A stretch of DNA of 64,000 nucleotides from HGM04593 sp045588485 (lineage in GTDB: Bacteria; Bacteroidota; Bacteroidia; Bacteroidales; Bacteroidaceae): assembly GCA_045588485.1 (NCBI GenBank), contig JAZNEI010000028.1, positions 1-64,000 of the forward strand, written 5' to 3'. Made by a program: the position numbers and the translations under genes. The notes under the pieces were generated by a model that searched no databases, was not told the DNA's origin, and was given only the letters and a program-made list of their open reading frames with translations. Of this stretch, positions 17,205 through 25,233 are shown piece after piece. The first letter of the stretch is position 1. Each line of letters begins with the position of its first letter.

Positions 17205-17750
17205 ATGGCAACAAAGATCAGACTTCAGAGAAGAGGTCGTAAACACTACGCATTCTATTCAATCGTAGTTGCAGATTCGAGAGCTCCACGTGATGGAAAG
17301 TTCGTTGAGAAAATCGGTACTTACAACCCCAACACCGACCCCGCTTCAGTTGAGCTCAACTTCGAGCGTGCACTCTATTGGGTAAACAACGGTGCTACTC
17401 CCACCGACACAGCACGCAACATCCTCTCTCGCGAGGGCGTATATCTTATGAAGCACCTCCAGGGTGGTGTTAAGAAGGGCGCATTCGACGAGGCTGCTGC
17501 ACAGGCTAAGTTCGACGCATGGAAGGCCGAGAAGACAAACGCTCTCAACGGTGTAAAGAGCAAGAACGAGCAGGCTAAGCGCGACGAGAAGAAAGCTCGT
17601 CTCGAGGCCGAGAAAGAGGTTAACGTAGCTATCGCAAAGAAGGTTGCTGACAAGAAGGCAGCCGAGGCTCTTGCAAAGGCAGAGGCTGAGGCAGCTGCTG
17701 CAGCAGAGGCAAATGTAGAGGAGACAACAGAGGCTCCCGCAGAGGCTTAA
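17205..17750 (+). CDS. rpsP: 30S ribosomal protein S16
   Basis: 181 aa. Residues 1 to about 80 are the conserved S16 fold (KIRLQRRGRKHYAFYSIVVA, then DSRAPRDGKFVEKIGTYNP). The rest is a charged, Ala/Lys/Glu-rich extension typical of S16 in Bacteroidales, more than doubling the length found in E. coli. It is a single-gene unit with its own promoter and a strong terminator, and its codon use is biased as expected for a highly expressed gene. Confidence 0.97.
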   Translation: MATKIRLQRRGRKHYAFYSIVVADSRAPRDGKFVEKIGTYNPNTDPASVELNFERALYWVNNGATPTDTARNILSREGVYLMKHLQGGVKKGAFDEAAAQAKFDAWKAEKTNALNGVKSKNEQAKRDEKKARLEAEKEVNVAIAKKVADKKAAEALAKAEAEAAAAAEANVEETTEAPAEA

Positions 17751-17800
17751 TAGAGCAAACCTCGAATAAAGTGCCGTAGAGGCACAAGCTCAAAAAACTT

Positions 17801-17849
17801 ACAGACAGACTAAAATCCTTTTCGAAGGAGATAGTCTGTCCGTTTTTTT
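17801..17849 (+). terminator. Rho-independent terminator of rpsP
   Basis: ACAGACAGACTA (17801-17812) pairs with TAGTCTGTCCGT (17832-17843) with one mismatch. An inner ATCCTTTTCGAAGGAGAT hairpin extends the stem, and a run of seven T follows. Confidence 0.8.
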
Positions 17850-17937
17850 GTCTCCTTCGGCAAGCGCTCTTTGACATTTTGTATTCGCATTTCGTTTTGA
17901 GTTCCCTCACACAAGGTTCGGGATGACAGATTGGTTG

Positions 17938-18003
17938 GTGTGTAGGGGTGATTTTTAATCACCGAACCTTTGCACTCGCTTAATCGGCTGTTTCTAATCG
18001 CTC
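17938..18003. repeat. Degenerate REP repeat
   Basis: GTGTAGGGGTGATTTTTAATCACC is a decayed copy of the REP hairpin with compensating changes in both arms, so the hairpin is kept. It is followed by TTTGCACTCGCTTAATCGG, which also occurs inside the long REPIN variants at 8.5 and 12.7 kb. The rest of the 17850-18159 gap holds nothing recognisable. Confidence 0.6.
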
Positions 18004-18159
18004 GCAATATTACGCCCCCCCATCAGCAAAAAGGTGTGTTCTTGATGCATCCATTGCATAACAGAGGCTTAAGACGAGAGAAAATAGGGACGCTCGATGC
18101 CCTTTATACAATTATTGATAATATAGCAGCATAAAACGATTATTTTTTGCGCATCACAC

Positions 18160-18190
18160 TTTGCAGGTATTTTAAATTGGAGTATCTTCG
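18160..18190 (+). promoter_or_regulatory. Promoter of the S41-like lipoprotein gene
   Basis: A -33 TTTG (18160-18163), a 19-bp spacer, and a -7 TATCTTCG (18183-18190) with one mismatch to TAnnTTTG, about 20 bp before the ATG. Confidence 0.6.
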
Positions 18191-18216
18191 CAAAAGTATG
18201 TATATTAAAATTTTCT

Positions 18217-19440
18217 ATGAGACTATTTAACCGACTGAGTCTTCTTGTTGCAGCAGTTATATTCATCGCTTGTGGCGAGGACAGAACATACGAATATTAT
18301 AAGCTGACCGAAGAGAACCAATGGATTTTCTCTCAGATGCAGAACAACTATCTTTGGGGCGACACTCTGAAACAGCCTGCAAGAAATAAGTTTTTTGCAT
18401 CGAGTTCCTCTTTCTTCGAGTCACTACTGAATAAAGGAGATAATGCATCGTTCTTCTGCGATTCGGCATTTAGCACAAGTTACGGAGTAACATTCTCCCT
18501 AGTACGCGACCCTCTAGCCATAAAACCAAGCAAGAGCTATGCAGCTGTGCTTTTTGTAGAGCCGGGTTCATCGGCAGACAAGGCAGGCGTAAAGCGCGGA
18601 ATGTGGATATCACGTATCGGCAAGAGTGATGTTACATCAAGCAACTACGGTTATCTCGAACGAGGAGAGGCTACAACAGTATGCACATCTGAAATTGTTC
18701 CCGACTCGACGGGCACAGAATACATTTGGGAAGCAGGTGATACAATAGATATTGATGCCGCCACAACAATTGAGCCATCCGCCCTACTTTTGGATACTAT
18801 ATACAATGTACCCGGTCATAAAGTTGGATATATGCTCTATAACCGTTTAGAAGAGACTGATAATATGCAGCAGGCCATCTCGAATTTCGCATGCGAGGCT
18901 GTCACCGACCTTATCGTCGACCTGCGTTATTGCAACAGCGGTTCGTTGCAGGCAGCTGCGACATTGGCATCATCCATCGTTCCCGAAGCACAAGGCAATA
19001 TTTTTTGCAGCCTAAGACATAATGAAGCCAACAGCAGCAAAGACAGCAGTATAATGTTTGCAGCACCATCAACAACACTGAACCTGTGGAGAGTGTATAT
19101 AATAACAACAGATGCCACACGTGGCACAGCCGAGGTGTTTATCGCAGCCCTTAAAACAACTCTCGGCAGTGATAGAATAGTTCTTGTAGGTACAACCTCA
19201 GCAGGAGAGAATTTGTACACACAACCTATGGAGTCTGCATTCGGTTTTACAATAAATCCTGCTGTAGCCTATATATACGCCCCCGATGGTACTCCCCTCT
19301 CGCCCCAAGGACAGATTGTAGATTACGAAATAAGCGAATTATCGCTTCCTGTCATTTACAGCCTTGGCGATATAAGAGAATCACTACTCTATAGTACATT
19401 GTATATAATGCTCAACGGCACAATGCCCCCTATGGAATAA
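18217..19440 (+). CDS. S41-peptidase-like lipoprotein lacking the catalytic Ser
   Basis: 407 aa with a lipoprotein signal (LLVAAVIFIACG, lipidated Cys about 20). It has an N-terminal helical region, a PDZ-like part (AAVLFVEPGSSADKAGVKRGMWI) and an S41 (tail-specific protease) domain at about 195-400. Family members have SxSASE-like sequence at the nucleophile; here the segment is TTDATRGTAEVFIAAL, placing Gly303 where the catalytic Ser should be. It is therefore probably an inactive, substrate-binding relative anchored in the envelope. The gene stands alone between its own promoter and terminator. Confidence 0.82.
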   Translation: MRLFNRLSLLVAAVIFIACGEDRTYEYYKLTEENQWIFSQMQNNYLWGDTLKQPARNKFFASSSSFFESLLNKGDNASFFCDSAFSTSYGVTFSLVRDPLAIKPSKSYAAVLFVEPGSSADKAGVKRGMWISRIGKSDVTSSNYGYLERGEATTVCTSEIVPDSTGTEYIWEAGDTIDIDAATTIEPSALLLDTIYNVPGHKVGYMLYNRLEETDNMQQAISNFACEAVTDLIVDLRYCNSGSLQAAATLASSIVPEAQGNIFCSLRHNEANSSKDSSIMFAAPSTTLNLWRVYIITTDATRGTAEVFIAALKTTLGSDRIVLVGTTSAGENLYTQPMESAFGFTINPAVAYIYAPDGTPLSPQGQIVDYEISELSLPVIYSLGDIRESLLYSTLYIMLNGTMPPME

Positions 19441-19460
19441 TCACATATTACAAGCATAAC

Positions 19461-19505
19461 AAAATGTGGATGCATCAACAAAAATGATGTATCCACATTT
19501 TTTTT
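19461..19505 (+). terminator. Rho-independent terminator
   Basis: AAAATGTGGATGCATCA pairs with TGATGTATCCACATTTT (one G-T pair), with an ACAAAAA loop and a tract of eight or more T. Confidence 0.88.
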
Positions 19506-19582
19506 CATTTATTAAACAAAGTTTAAAAACCCGTCGCGTTCTTCATGTGTTATTTTGCTAAATAACCATAAAATAAAGAGAG

Positions 19583-20101
19583 ATGAAAAAAATTGTATCA
19601 TTGGCAGCTTCAGCTGCAGTGCTGACCTTTTCAGCGTGTAACTCGTGCGGAGGCACACAACAACCACCGCTTGTAATTGAAAGCGAGACAGACAGTCTGT
19701 ATATGCTCAACGACTCTACCATCGCCGACAAACAGACATTCGTGTTCGAGGGACTTATGCCGCTTGACAACGGTGCAGTAGGAAACACTGTACTGACCAT
19801 ACAGACAGTTGACTTGAACGAGGACGGTACTTATACCATCAACACCTCATATATTGACGAGAGCAACAACAGTGTGAACAACAGCGACAGTGGCGAGACA
19901 ATGGTGTTGATAGGCATTCCCAACGACAGCACAGCAATAATATACGAGCTTATATCGTATAACAACAATCCCAAGATTAACCTTATGGTAAACAGCGATA
20001 GCTCGCTCACCCGCTTGGATGGTAATATGCAACCCACATCCAAAAGTCCCAAGCATCGTCTTATGCACCGTCCAACAACAAAAACAAGTGAAGCAAAATA
20101 A
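19583..20101 (+). CDS. Small lipoprotein, NlpE-like N-terminal region possible
   Basis: 172 aa with a lipoprotein signal ending in the lipobox FSAC (Cys about 19). The mature start has CNSCGG, then one domain with the pattern GNTVLTIQTVDLNEDGTYTI, reminiscent of the NlpE/copper-resistance fold. The match is weak and the CxxC could be chance. The C-terminal 35 residues are Ser/Thr/Lys-rich and look disordered. It is the first gene of a three-gene envelope operon. Function unknown. Confidence 0.75.
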   Translation: MKKIVSLAASAAVLTFSACNSCGGTQQPPLVIESETDSLYMLNDSTIADKQTFVFEGLMPLDNGAVGNTVLTIQTVDLNEDGTYTINTSYIDESNNSVNNSDSGETMVLIGIPNDSTAIIYELISYNNNPKINLMVNSDSSLTRLDGNMQPTSKSPKHRLMHRPTTKTSEAK

Positions 20102-20131
20102 CCTTTGTATTAACCATTTATCAAAAGTCTT

Positions 20132-20767
20132 ATGAAAAAGAGTGCAATCTTTACCCTTTTTGCGGCCTGTCTGTTAGGAGTAGTCTCTTGCGAGAAAGAC
20201 CCCGACACCGACAAGCTCGACAACGACTATCTGGTGTACACCAATTACGACAAGGGAACACAGTTCAACACAATGGAGACATTCCATGTGATTGACAGTA
20301 TCCTAATCATCGGTAACGAGTCGAAGCCCACCTATTGGAACAACAACAATTCAAGGACCATTATCGATGCATACGTGAGCAACCTCGAAGGACGTGGCTA
20401 TATACCTGTAGAGAATCCTTTAGAGGCCGATATGGTGCTGCAGCTAAGCTACATAAACAACACCTACTATTTCAACAACTACGGTCCCGGCCCATGGTGG
20501 AACAGCTACCCCGGCTACTGGAATTGGGGCGGATGGGGCTGGTACTACCCCTACTCCTTCTTCTACAGCTACAGTACCGGCTCCATCATCGGCGAGCTTG
20601 TGAACACAATTCCCTCGGCAGTGGAGAAAGACAAACTCACGGTTATATGGAACTCCTATATCTGCGGCTTGCTCAACGGCAACACCCTTAGTATGTCGCG
20701 CACACTAAGCGCCATCAACCAAGCCTTTACGCAGTCGCCCTATCTCACAACATCTACCAACAAATAA
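20132..20767 (+). CDS. DUF4136-type lipoprotein
   Basis: 211 aa with a lipobox GVVSC (Cys about 20). The mature part has the DUF4136 pattern: YDKGTQFNTMETFHV near the start, a middle block ADMVLQLSYINN, an aromatic Trp/Tyr/Gly-rich stretch (GPGPWWNSYPGYWNWGGWG) and the end WNSYICGLLNG. Function unknown; probably in the outer membrane. It lies 30 bp after the preceding lipoprotein gene and 11 bp before the barrel gene. Confidence 0.85.
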   Translation: MKKSAIFTLFAACLLGVVSCEKDPDTDKLDNDYLVYTNYDKGTQFNTMETFHVIDSILIIGNESKPTYWNNNNSRTIIDAYVSNLEGRGYIPVENPLEADMVLQLSYINNTYYFNNYGPGPWWNSYPGYWNWGGWGWYYPYSFFYSYSTGSIIGELVNTIPSAVEKDKLTVIWNSYICGLLNGNTLSMSRTLSAINQAFTQSPYLTTSTNK

Positions 20768-20778
20768 ACAATAGCAGT

Positions 20779-21399
20779 ATGAAACGACTAAGGAATATTA
20801 TATGCGCGGTACTATTTGTTGCCGCAGCAGCGATGCCTTCGACCGGCAAGGCACAGATATCTTTGGATACCTATTATAATATCGACTGGCAGTTCAACAT
20901 CCCATTGGGAAACGATTTTTCGAGCACCGCCAGCGGTTGGGGTATGAATTTCGAAGGTGGATACTATGTCACTCCCCAGATTGCAGTTGGTGGATTTTTG
21001 AGTTTCCACACCAACAACGAGTATTTCTCGCGCCGAACCATCGCCATAAACGAAACCCTGTCGATGAACAGTGACCAGCAGCACCAGATGTTCACCCTGC
21101 CATTCGGATTACTTGCCCGCTACCGTTTCCAAGAAGCCGATTTCCAGCCCTACGTAGGAATGAAACTTGGTATGTGCTACTCGCAGTTCAGTAACTACTA
21201 CTATATTTTTATGACCGATGAGAACCGATGGGGATTCTTTATGTCGCCCGAGATTGGCTTCAACTACTACCCCTGGGCCAACGGTGTAGGTTTCCATATG
21301 GCAATATATTATAGCTTCGCCACCAACAAATGCGACCTTATGAGCTATAAACAGAGTACACTGAACAATATCGGTTTCAGGTTAGGTCTTGCTTTTTAA
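20779..21399 (+). CDS. Outer-membrane beta-barrel protein
   Basis: 206 aa with a signal peptide (AVLFVAAAAMPSTGKAQ) and alternating aromatic strands ending in an aromatic residue (GFRLGLAF), the usual outer-membrane insertion signal. The size suggests an 8-stranded barrel of the OmpW/OmpX type. Last gene of the envelope operon; a terminator follows within 20 bp. Confidence 0.85.
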   Translation: MKRLRNIICAVLFVAAAAMPSTGKAQISLDTYYNIDWQFNIPLGNDFSSTASGWGMNFEGGYYVTPQIAVGGFLSFHTNNEYFSRRTIAINETLSMNSDQQHQMFTLPFGLLARYRFQEADFQPYVGMKLGMCYSQFSNYYYIFMTDENRWGFFMSPEIGFNYYPWANGVGFHMAIYYSFATNKCDLMSYKQSTLNNIGFRLGLAF

Positions 21400-21415
21400 C
21401 GTTGCACAATAAAAT

Positions 21416-21454
21416 AAAAAATATTGCATCCAATTTAATGGGTGCAATATTTTT
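21416..21454. terminator. Bidirectional terminator between convergent operons
   Basis: AAAAATATTGCATCC pairs with GGGTGCAATATTTTT around an AATTTAAT loop (one G-T pair). A/T tracts on both sides let it serve the plus-strand envelope operon and the minus-strand cassette ending at 21522. Confidence 0.75.
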
Positions 21455-21521
21455 AGTAGGCATATATGTTATTAGCATAGAATACGTTTCCTAAGTGCGT
21501 CGATATTCATAGAAATAATAT

Positions 21522-22088
21522 TTATTTCTTCGCTACCACAGCAACATCGTTGCCATTTACATTCTCGTTCTGTTCAGAGACACAGAACCCCACACGCTTA
21601 GGGCGGTTGGCATCCTCGGCTGCATCCTGCGCACTGTTTATATGTTCCAATGTAAGCTCAATGACAGTAGCGGTACACTCCCTTAACTCATTGAAATGCT
21701 TTATGAATAGTTCAAGCATCATCTTCTTAGATGTAAAATAGAATGTCGATGCCAATTTAATACTCTCGTTATAGACATACACAATTGCGTGATTGTCAAC
21801 CTCGTTATTTGTTTTTGCCGCAATAAAAGTCTTGTCACCAAGTTCCAATGCAGTGTATGCCTCATCCTCTATGGAATAGATAATGCCACACTCGGCATAA
21901 TCATCACCTGCTGCAAAATTTACAGTATAATGGCACTCATCATATTCAAAAAGAAGCGAACCATCTTTTATCTCACAGGCAATCCCCTCCTCCTTAAAAT
22001 ACTCTATCAACGCTTCACGCATCTTCTTTACGTTTTTCACAAATGAAAAACCATCCCAAAATCCGGTTACTTTACTCAAAATCGCCAT
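21522..22088 (-). CDS. Unknown protein, last gene of the YaaW/M48 cassette
   Basis: 188 aa, soluble, acidic. I do not recognise it with confidence. The order of a helix (REALIEYFKEEGIACEI), several strands (GSLLFEYDECHYTVNF) and a later helix (KKMMLELFIKHFNELREC) resembles YbjN-like or secretion-chaperone-like folds, but this is only an impression. The last 40 residues look disordered. It starts 11 bp after the DUF4177-like gene, so it belongs to the same transcript. Confidence 0.7.
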   Translation of the reverse strand: MAILSKVTGFWDGFSFVKNVKKMREALIEYFKEEGIACEIKDGSLLFEYDECHYTVNFAAGDDYAECGIIYSIEDEAYTALELGDKTFIAAKTNNEVDNHAIVYVYNESIKLASTFYFTSKKMMLELFIKHFNELRECTATVIELTLEHINSAQDAAEDANRPKRVGFCVSEQNENVNGNDVAVVAKK

Positions 22089-22099
22089 AGTAATATGTT

Positions 22100-22291
22100 T
22101 TATTGAATCTCACGTTTGAAAGTATACCAAATAGACTCAGTATATGTATCCCCATCATCGTCCATAGTATTGTCACTGGCTGCTGTTACAAGTTCCCAAC
22201 CATCTTCGCCTAAGGAATTGAATCTTCCATCAATATCCTCATAGCCATAATCAGTATTAACTCTAATAGTCGTGTATTCAAATTTTTTCAT
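22100..22291 (-). CDS. DUF4177-like small protein
   Basis: 63 aa. The pattern KKFEYTTIRVN, then LNSLGEDGWELVTA after a short loop, and a final strand IWYTFKRE, fits the DUF4177 family (one small alpha/beta domain, function unknown). It is very acidic in the middle (DNTMDDDGDTYTE). It lies 22 bp after the M48 gene and 11 bp before the unknown last gene. Confidence 0.8.
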   Translation of the reverse strand: MKKFEYTTIRVNTDYGYEDIDGRFNSLGEDGWELVTAASDNTMDDDGDTYTESIWYTFKREIQ

Positions 22292-22313
22292 AATAATTAT
22301 TTTTAAAAGATTA

Positions 22314-23108
22314 TCAATTAATGTTTATTGCAAGCCTTTGTTTTTTATATACAAAGGAGTTTTTCCACCAGTCAATTTCTTTAGCACGATTGACCATCTG
22401 CGGATGAGAGTAAAATGCCATACGGCAATTCTGCTGAATTTTGTCCCATAACGATTGCTCCTCAAAATCATTATACTCTTTCGCCTGACGAACAAGTTGA
22501 TAGGGGTCACCTTGAACATCTTCCAGTCCCGATGCAAGTTTCATTGTCATCTGCTGAAATACTTTTTCACCGGCAACAACTGCAGCACATCTGTCGGCAG
22601 AATATTCACTTTGTCTTGACCAATATTGAAGTGCAATATATATAGGTTTAGACATACTTCGTGTAATAATCCCCAACTGTTCTCCAAACATCTGAATTAA
22701 GTTTACGACACTATTATATAATGTATGTTTACACAATATATGCCCACATTCATGAGCCATAAGACAGACAAGTTCATCATCGGTTAGTTTTTCCACGCAG
22801 GAACTTGAGATACAGACAAACAGATTGGTTTCACCATAGGTAAAAGCATTCATCACCGGGTCGTTATAGACATATACTTCCGGAACTGCAATTCCAACGC
22901 ATCTTGCAGTCTTTTGCATAAGTTTATACACCCTGGTTAGGCATTTATCGCTTGCTTTGACCATAGTGCCCAAGTTCTCACCATGAAAAACACGTTCATA
23001 ACCATATTCCATAATCTTTCTGCAAATAGTGTCGCAATAAGGTATGGATTTGAGGACTTGAATTGTTTTCAAGTCATTAGGATGCATTATATCTTTAGCA
23101 GTCATCAT
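22314..23108 (-). CDS. M48-family zinc metallopeptidase
   Basis: 264 aa from the ATG at 23108, which overlaps the yaaW stop as ATGA, so translation is coupled; the open frame upstream of it lies inside yaaW and is not used. The zinc motif is LMAHECGHILCKHT (HExxH), and the third-ligand region is SEYSADRCAAV. Unlike HtpX or Ste24 it has no clear multi-pass membrane segments; one hydrophobic stretch lies just after the active site. It is likely a cytoplasmic or membrane-associated peptidase. The conserved context suggests it acts with the YaaW and glycine-zipper proteins. Confidence 0.9.
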   Translation of the reverse strand: MMTAKDIMHPNDLKTIQVLKSIPYCDTICRKIMEYGYERVFHGENLGTMVKASDKCLTRVYKLMQKTARCVGIAVPEVYVYNDPVMNAFTYGETNLFVCISSSCVEKLTDDELVCLMAHECGHILCKHTLYNSVVNLIQMFGEQLGIITRSMSKPIYIALQYWSRQSEYSADRCAAVVAGEKVFQQMTMKLASGLEDVQGDPYQLVRQAKEYNDFEEQSLWDKIQQNCRMAFYSHPQMVNRAKEIDWWKNSFVYKKQRLAININ

Positions 23109-23854
23109 ACAGCAACTTTTTGAGAATTCAACATTGCCTGATACTTCATACGCATATATGCCACCTGTATAACTGCCGGAACAGTCACACGATAAGCAGG
23201 CCCCATCATATCCCAAGCAGTCCATCCTCCCAGAATGATCCAACCGATGGGACCACACATAGCACTGACTCCACGAGAAATCACCCCCATACCAGCCATC
23301 ATAACACCACGACCAATAAGCATCTTCCCAATCATCATCATTACGCTATTGATGAGCGCAAGAAACAATCTGCGATTAATCATCTGCAATGCAATTACAG
23401 CAGCCACAAGACCTGCACGCGAATAATTGTATCCTTTGATACCGCATTCTTCCATAATGGCGCGAGCCTGCTCTTCGGACATTTCGCCAATAGCCTTGGT
23501 GGAAACAGCAACAAGTAGTTTCTGTTCCATATCCTCGGCCGTGTCGTGCTTAGATATCCCTTTTACACGAAGTTGCTTACAGACATCATAGACAATACTC
23601 TCATACGACGGTCCTCGCCCGTTGCGAAAGACATTAAGCAAAGTATTGCCACCAAAACTTTGTAGTTCATATGCGAGGTCCTCCCACATATCTCGCATTC
23701 TATAAGGAAAACACTCAAGCCAACTATCGCTATTGGATAACTTTTCACTCAAACGCAATTTACCGTTGTTATCGAACATAAGAATATTGCAAAGTGAAAC
23801 CAAGTCCTCGTTATCACTGTATTGAAGAAACTGAAGGTCAAAATCTGCTCTCAT
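23105..23854 (-). CDS. YaaW/UPF0174-family protein (DUF3944 N-terminus)
   Basis: 249 aa from the ATG at 23854 (MRADFDLQFLQYSDNEDL). The longer frame starts with TTG and lacks similarity. It matches E. coli YaaW throughout: the N-terminal DUF3944-like stretch (FLQ..S.ED...L), ELQSFGGNTLLNVFRNG in the centre, a hydrophobic Gly-rich part (GKMLIGRGVMMAGMGVISRG) and the signature AYRVTVPAVIQVAYMRM near the end. The biochemical role of the family is unknown. The gene overlaps the M48 gene by 4 bp. Confidence 0.88.
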   Translation of the reverse strand: MRADFDLQFLQYSDNEDLVSLCNILMFDNNGKLRLSEKLSNSDSWLECFPYRMRDMWEDLAYELQSFGGNTLLNVFRNGRGPSYESIVYDVCKQLRVKGISKHDTAEDMEQKLLVAVSTKAIGEMSEEQARAIMEECGIKGYNYSRAGLVAAVIALQMINRRLFLALINSVMMMIGKMLIGRGVMMAGMGVISRGVSAMCGPIGWIILGGWTAWDMMGPAYRVTVPAVIQVAYMRMKYQAMLNSQKVAV

Positions 23855-23911
23855 ATGGAATAAAGTTAAAAAGTTAGACAATTCAAAATAAAGGGGATTT
23901 GAAAGCTGTTC

Positions 23912-25041
23912 TCACTTAAAAAGCGAAAAGACCTTTTTAACTCCGATTGAAGCCCCTATGCCGCCACTTATGCCACCGACAATTCCACCAATAACTGTAC
24001 CGACTCCAGGGAATATTATAGAACCGACAGCTGCACCGGCACTTGCTCCAGCCCAGCCGCCACCTATGCTTGCGGCATTAGATGTTGTGTTCTCGGCAAA
24101 CTCGCGACCGGAGATTTTGCCACGACAGAACTTGATAGTATCAGGAAGTGTGGTGACAATAAACATGGCAGTACCGACCACGGCATTGGTGCGAAGAGCT
24201 TTGGTTGCAACATTAGTCGCCGCTGCTCCAGCTACCTGTTTTCCGGCAATAACCGAAGCTGTCTTGGCAACCATCTGCTTACCGACCCCAGTCCTTGCCA
24301 TAGCACTAACAGCAGGTTTTATAGCCTTTGTGACAGCCGCTGCAAAGTTACGTCCAAACTGAGTACGAAGAAGTTGCTGTGCAGCCACACCTGTAATCAT
24401 AGTTGTTATACCTGATTTCGCAGCCTGCTTTGTTGCGCATTTGAGTGACTCTTCGTGGCTAGCGCCATTAGATTTGGCCGTAGCATAGTTGAGAGCAAAA
24501 GAGAGCCCGCAAGAGAAAGCGAAGCAACAGCCTGAGTACGGACATCGAACTTTATTGAATCCCAGTTACCAGCTCTGGCAATACGAACAGCCTCGCTATA
24601 GGTACAATGCCCCTTGATAATCATCTGCTTTGCCATATTGGGGTCTGACACTCCTGGTACCTTTCCTGCAATTATACGTTCACGCATAAGGTTGACTGCC
24701 TGCTCATACTGGTCTTTGGCAACCTCGATAACCTGCCCGGAATATCTGAACATCCCATCCTTGCCAAAGCATGATGCAATAGACTTGCTTGCCGAAGCAT
24801 AGTACTTGGATTGAACACAAACACCATTTACAATACGGTCCGCACCGTCCTTGGCATTGCCAACACCAACCTTATCGATACGTTTACCGTGCCACTTATC
24901 ACACTGGGCATTGGCATCCTCGGCTGCAAAGCCGTGTCCACCTTTTGTGTGGTATTTTGTCCACTGCTGGTTATTAATACACTTGGTAGAAGCAACTGAA
25001 GCAACACCGTTTACACTATCTGAATAATTCTTCTTTTTCAT
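23912..25041 (-). pseudogene. Frameshifted two-domain protein: QxK-motif domain plus glycine-zipper membrane domain
   Basis: Two overlapping frames read as one gene. The first (ATG 25041, 211 aa) ends in frameshifted junk after about residue 181. The second frame continues upstream of its own ATG with a plausible segment (FALNYATAKSNGASHEESLK and on) into a Gly/Ala-rich membrane domain (GAAVGSIIFPGVGTVIGGIVG). One T missing from the T4 run (A4 on the plus strand, 24497-24500) joins them into about 376 aa. The N-terminal domain has GGHGFAAEDANA and a D68...Q77-S-K79 arrangement reminiscent of the D-xn-QxK core of PD-(D/E)XK nucleases; that is speculative. First gene of the cassette. A sequencing slip, phase-variable slippage and a true mutation are all possible. 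Confidence 0.72.
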
Positions 25042-25083
25042 AATATTTTAAAAATTTCGATTGCACTATTACTAATCGCGATG

Positions 25084-25115
25084 CAAAATTATAAATAAAA
25101 CCGAAAACAAACAAG
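25084..25115 (-). promoter_or_regulatory. Promoter of the YaaW/M48 cassette
   Basis: Minus strand: -33 CTTG (25115-25112), 20-bp spacer, -7 TAATTTTG (25091-25084). It is divergent from the promoter at 25184-25215, about 70 bp apart, so a shared regulator is possible. Confidence 0.55.
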
Positions 25116-25183
25116 GAAATATGTAGAATATCTTCATATTTTACACCATTTTGCGTTTACTAATGCTAAAATATACAGTAAAC

Positions 25184-25215
25184 TTTGTTTATAAAACAAA
25201 AACATATTATCTTTG
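25184..25215 (+). promoter_or_regulatory. Promoter of the HTH/radical SAM cassette
   Basis: Perfect Bacteroidetes elements: TTTG (25184-25187), 20-bp spacer, TATCTTTG (25208-25215), followed about 18 bp later by the ATG of the HTH gene. This excludes the upstream TTG at 25213 as a start. Confidence 0.7.
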
Positions 25216-25233
25216 TACATAATTTTTTTAGAT

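Noticed and set aside
23109..23258. A 50-residue N-terminal extension of the M48 peptidase
   Set aside because: It lies entirely inside the YaaW gene in another frame; the ATGA overlap at 23108-23105 is a natural start.
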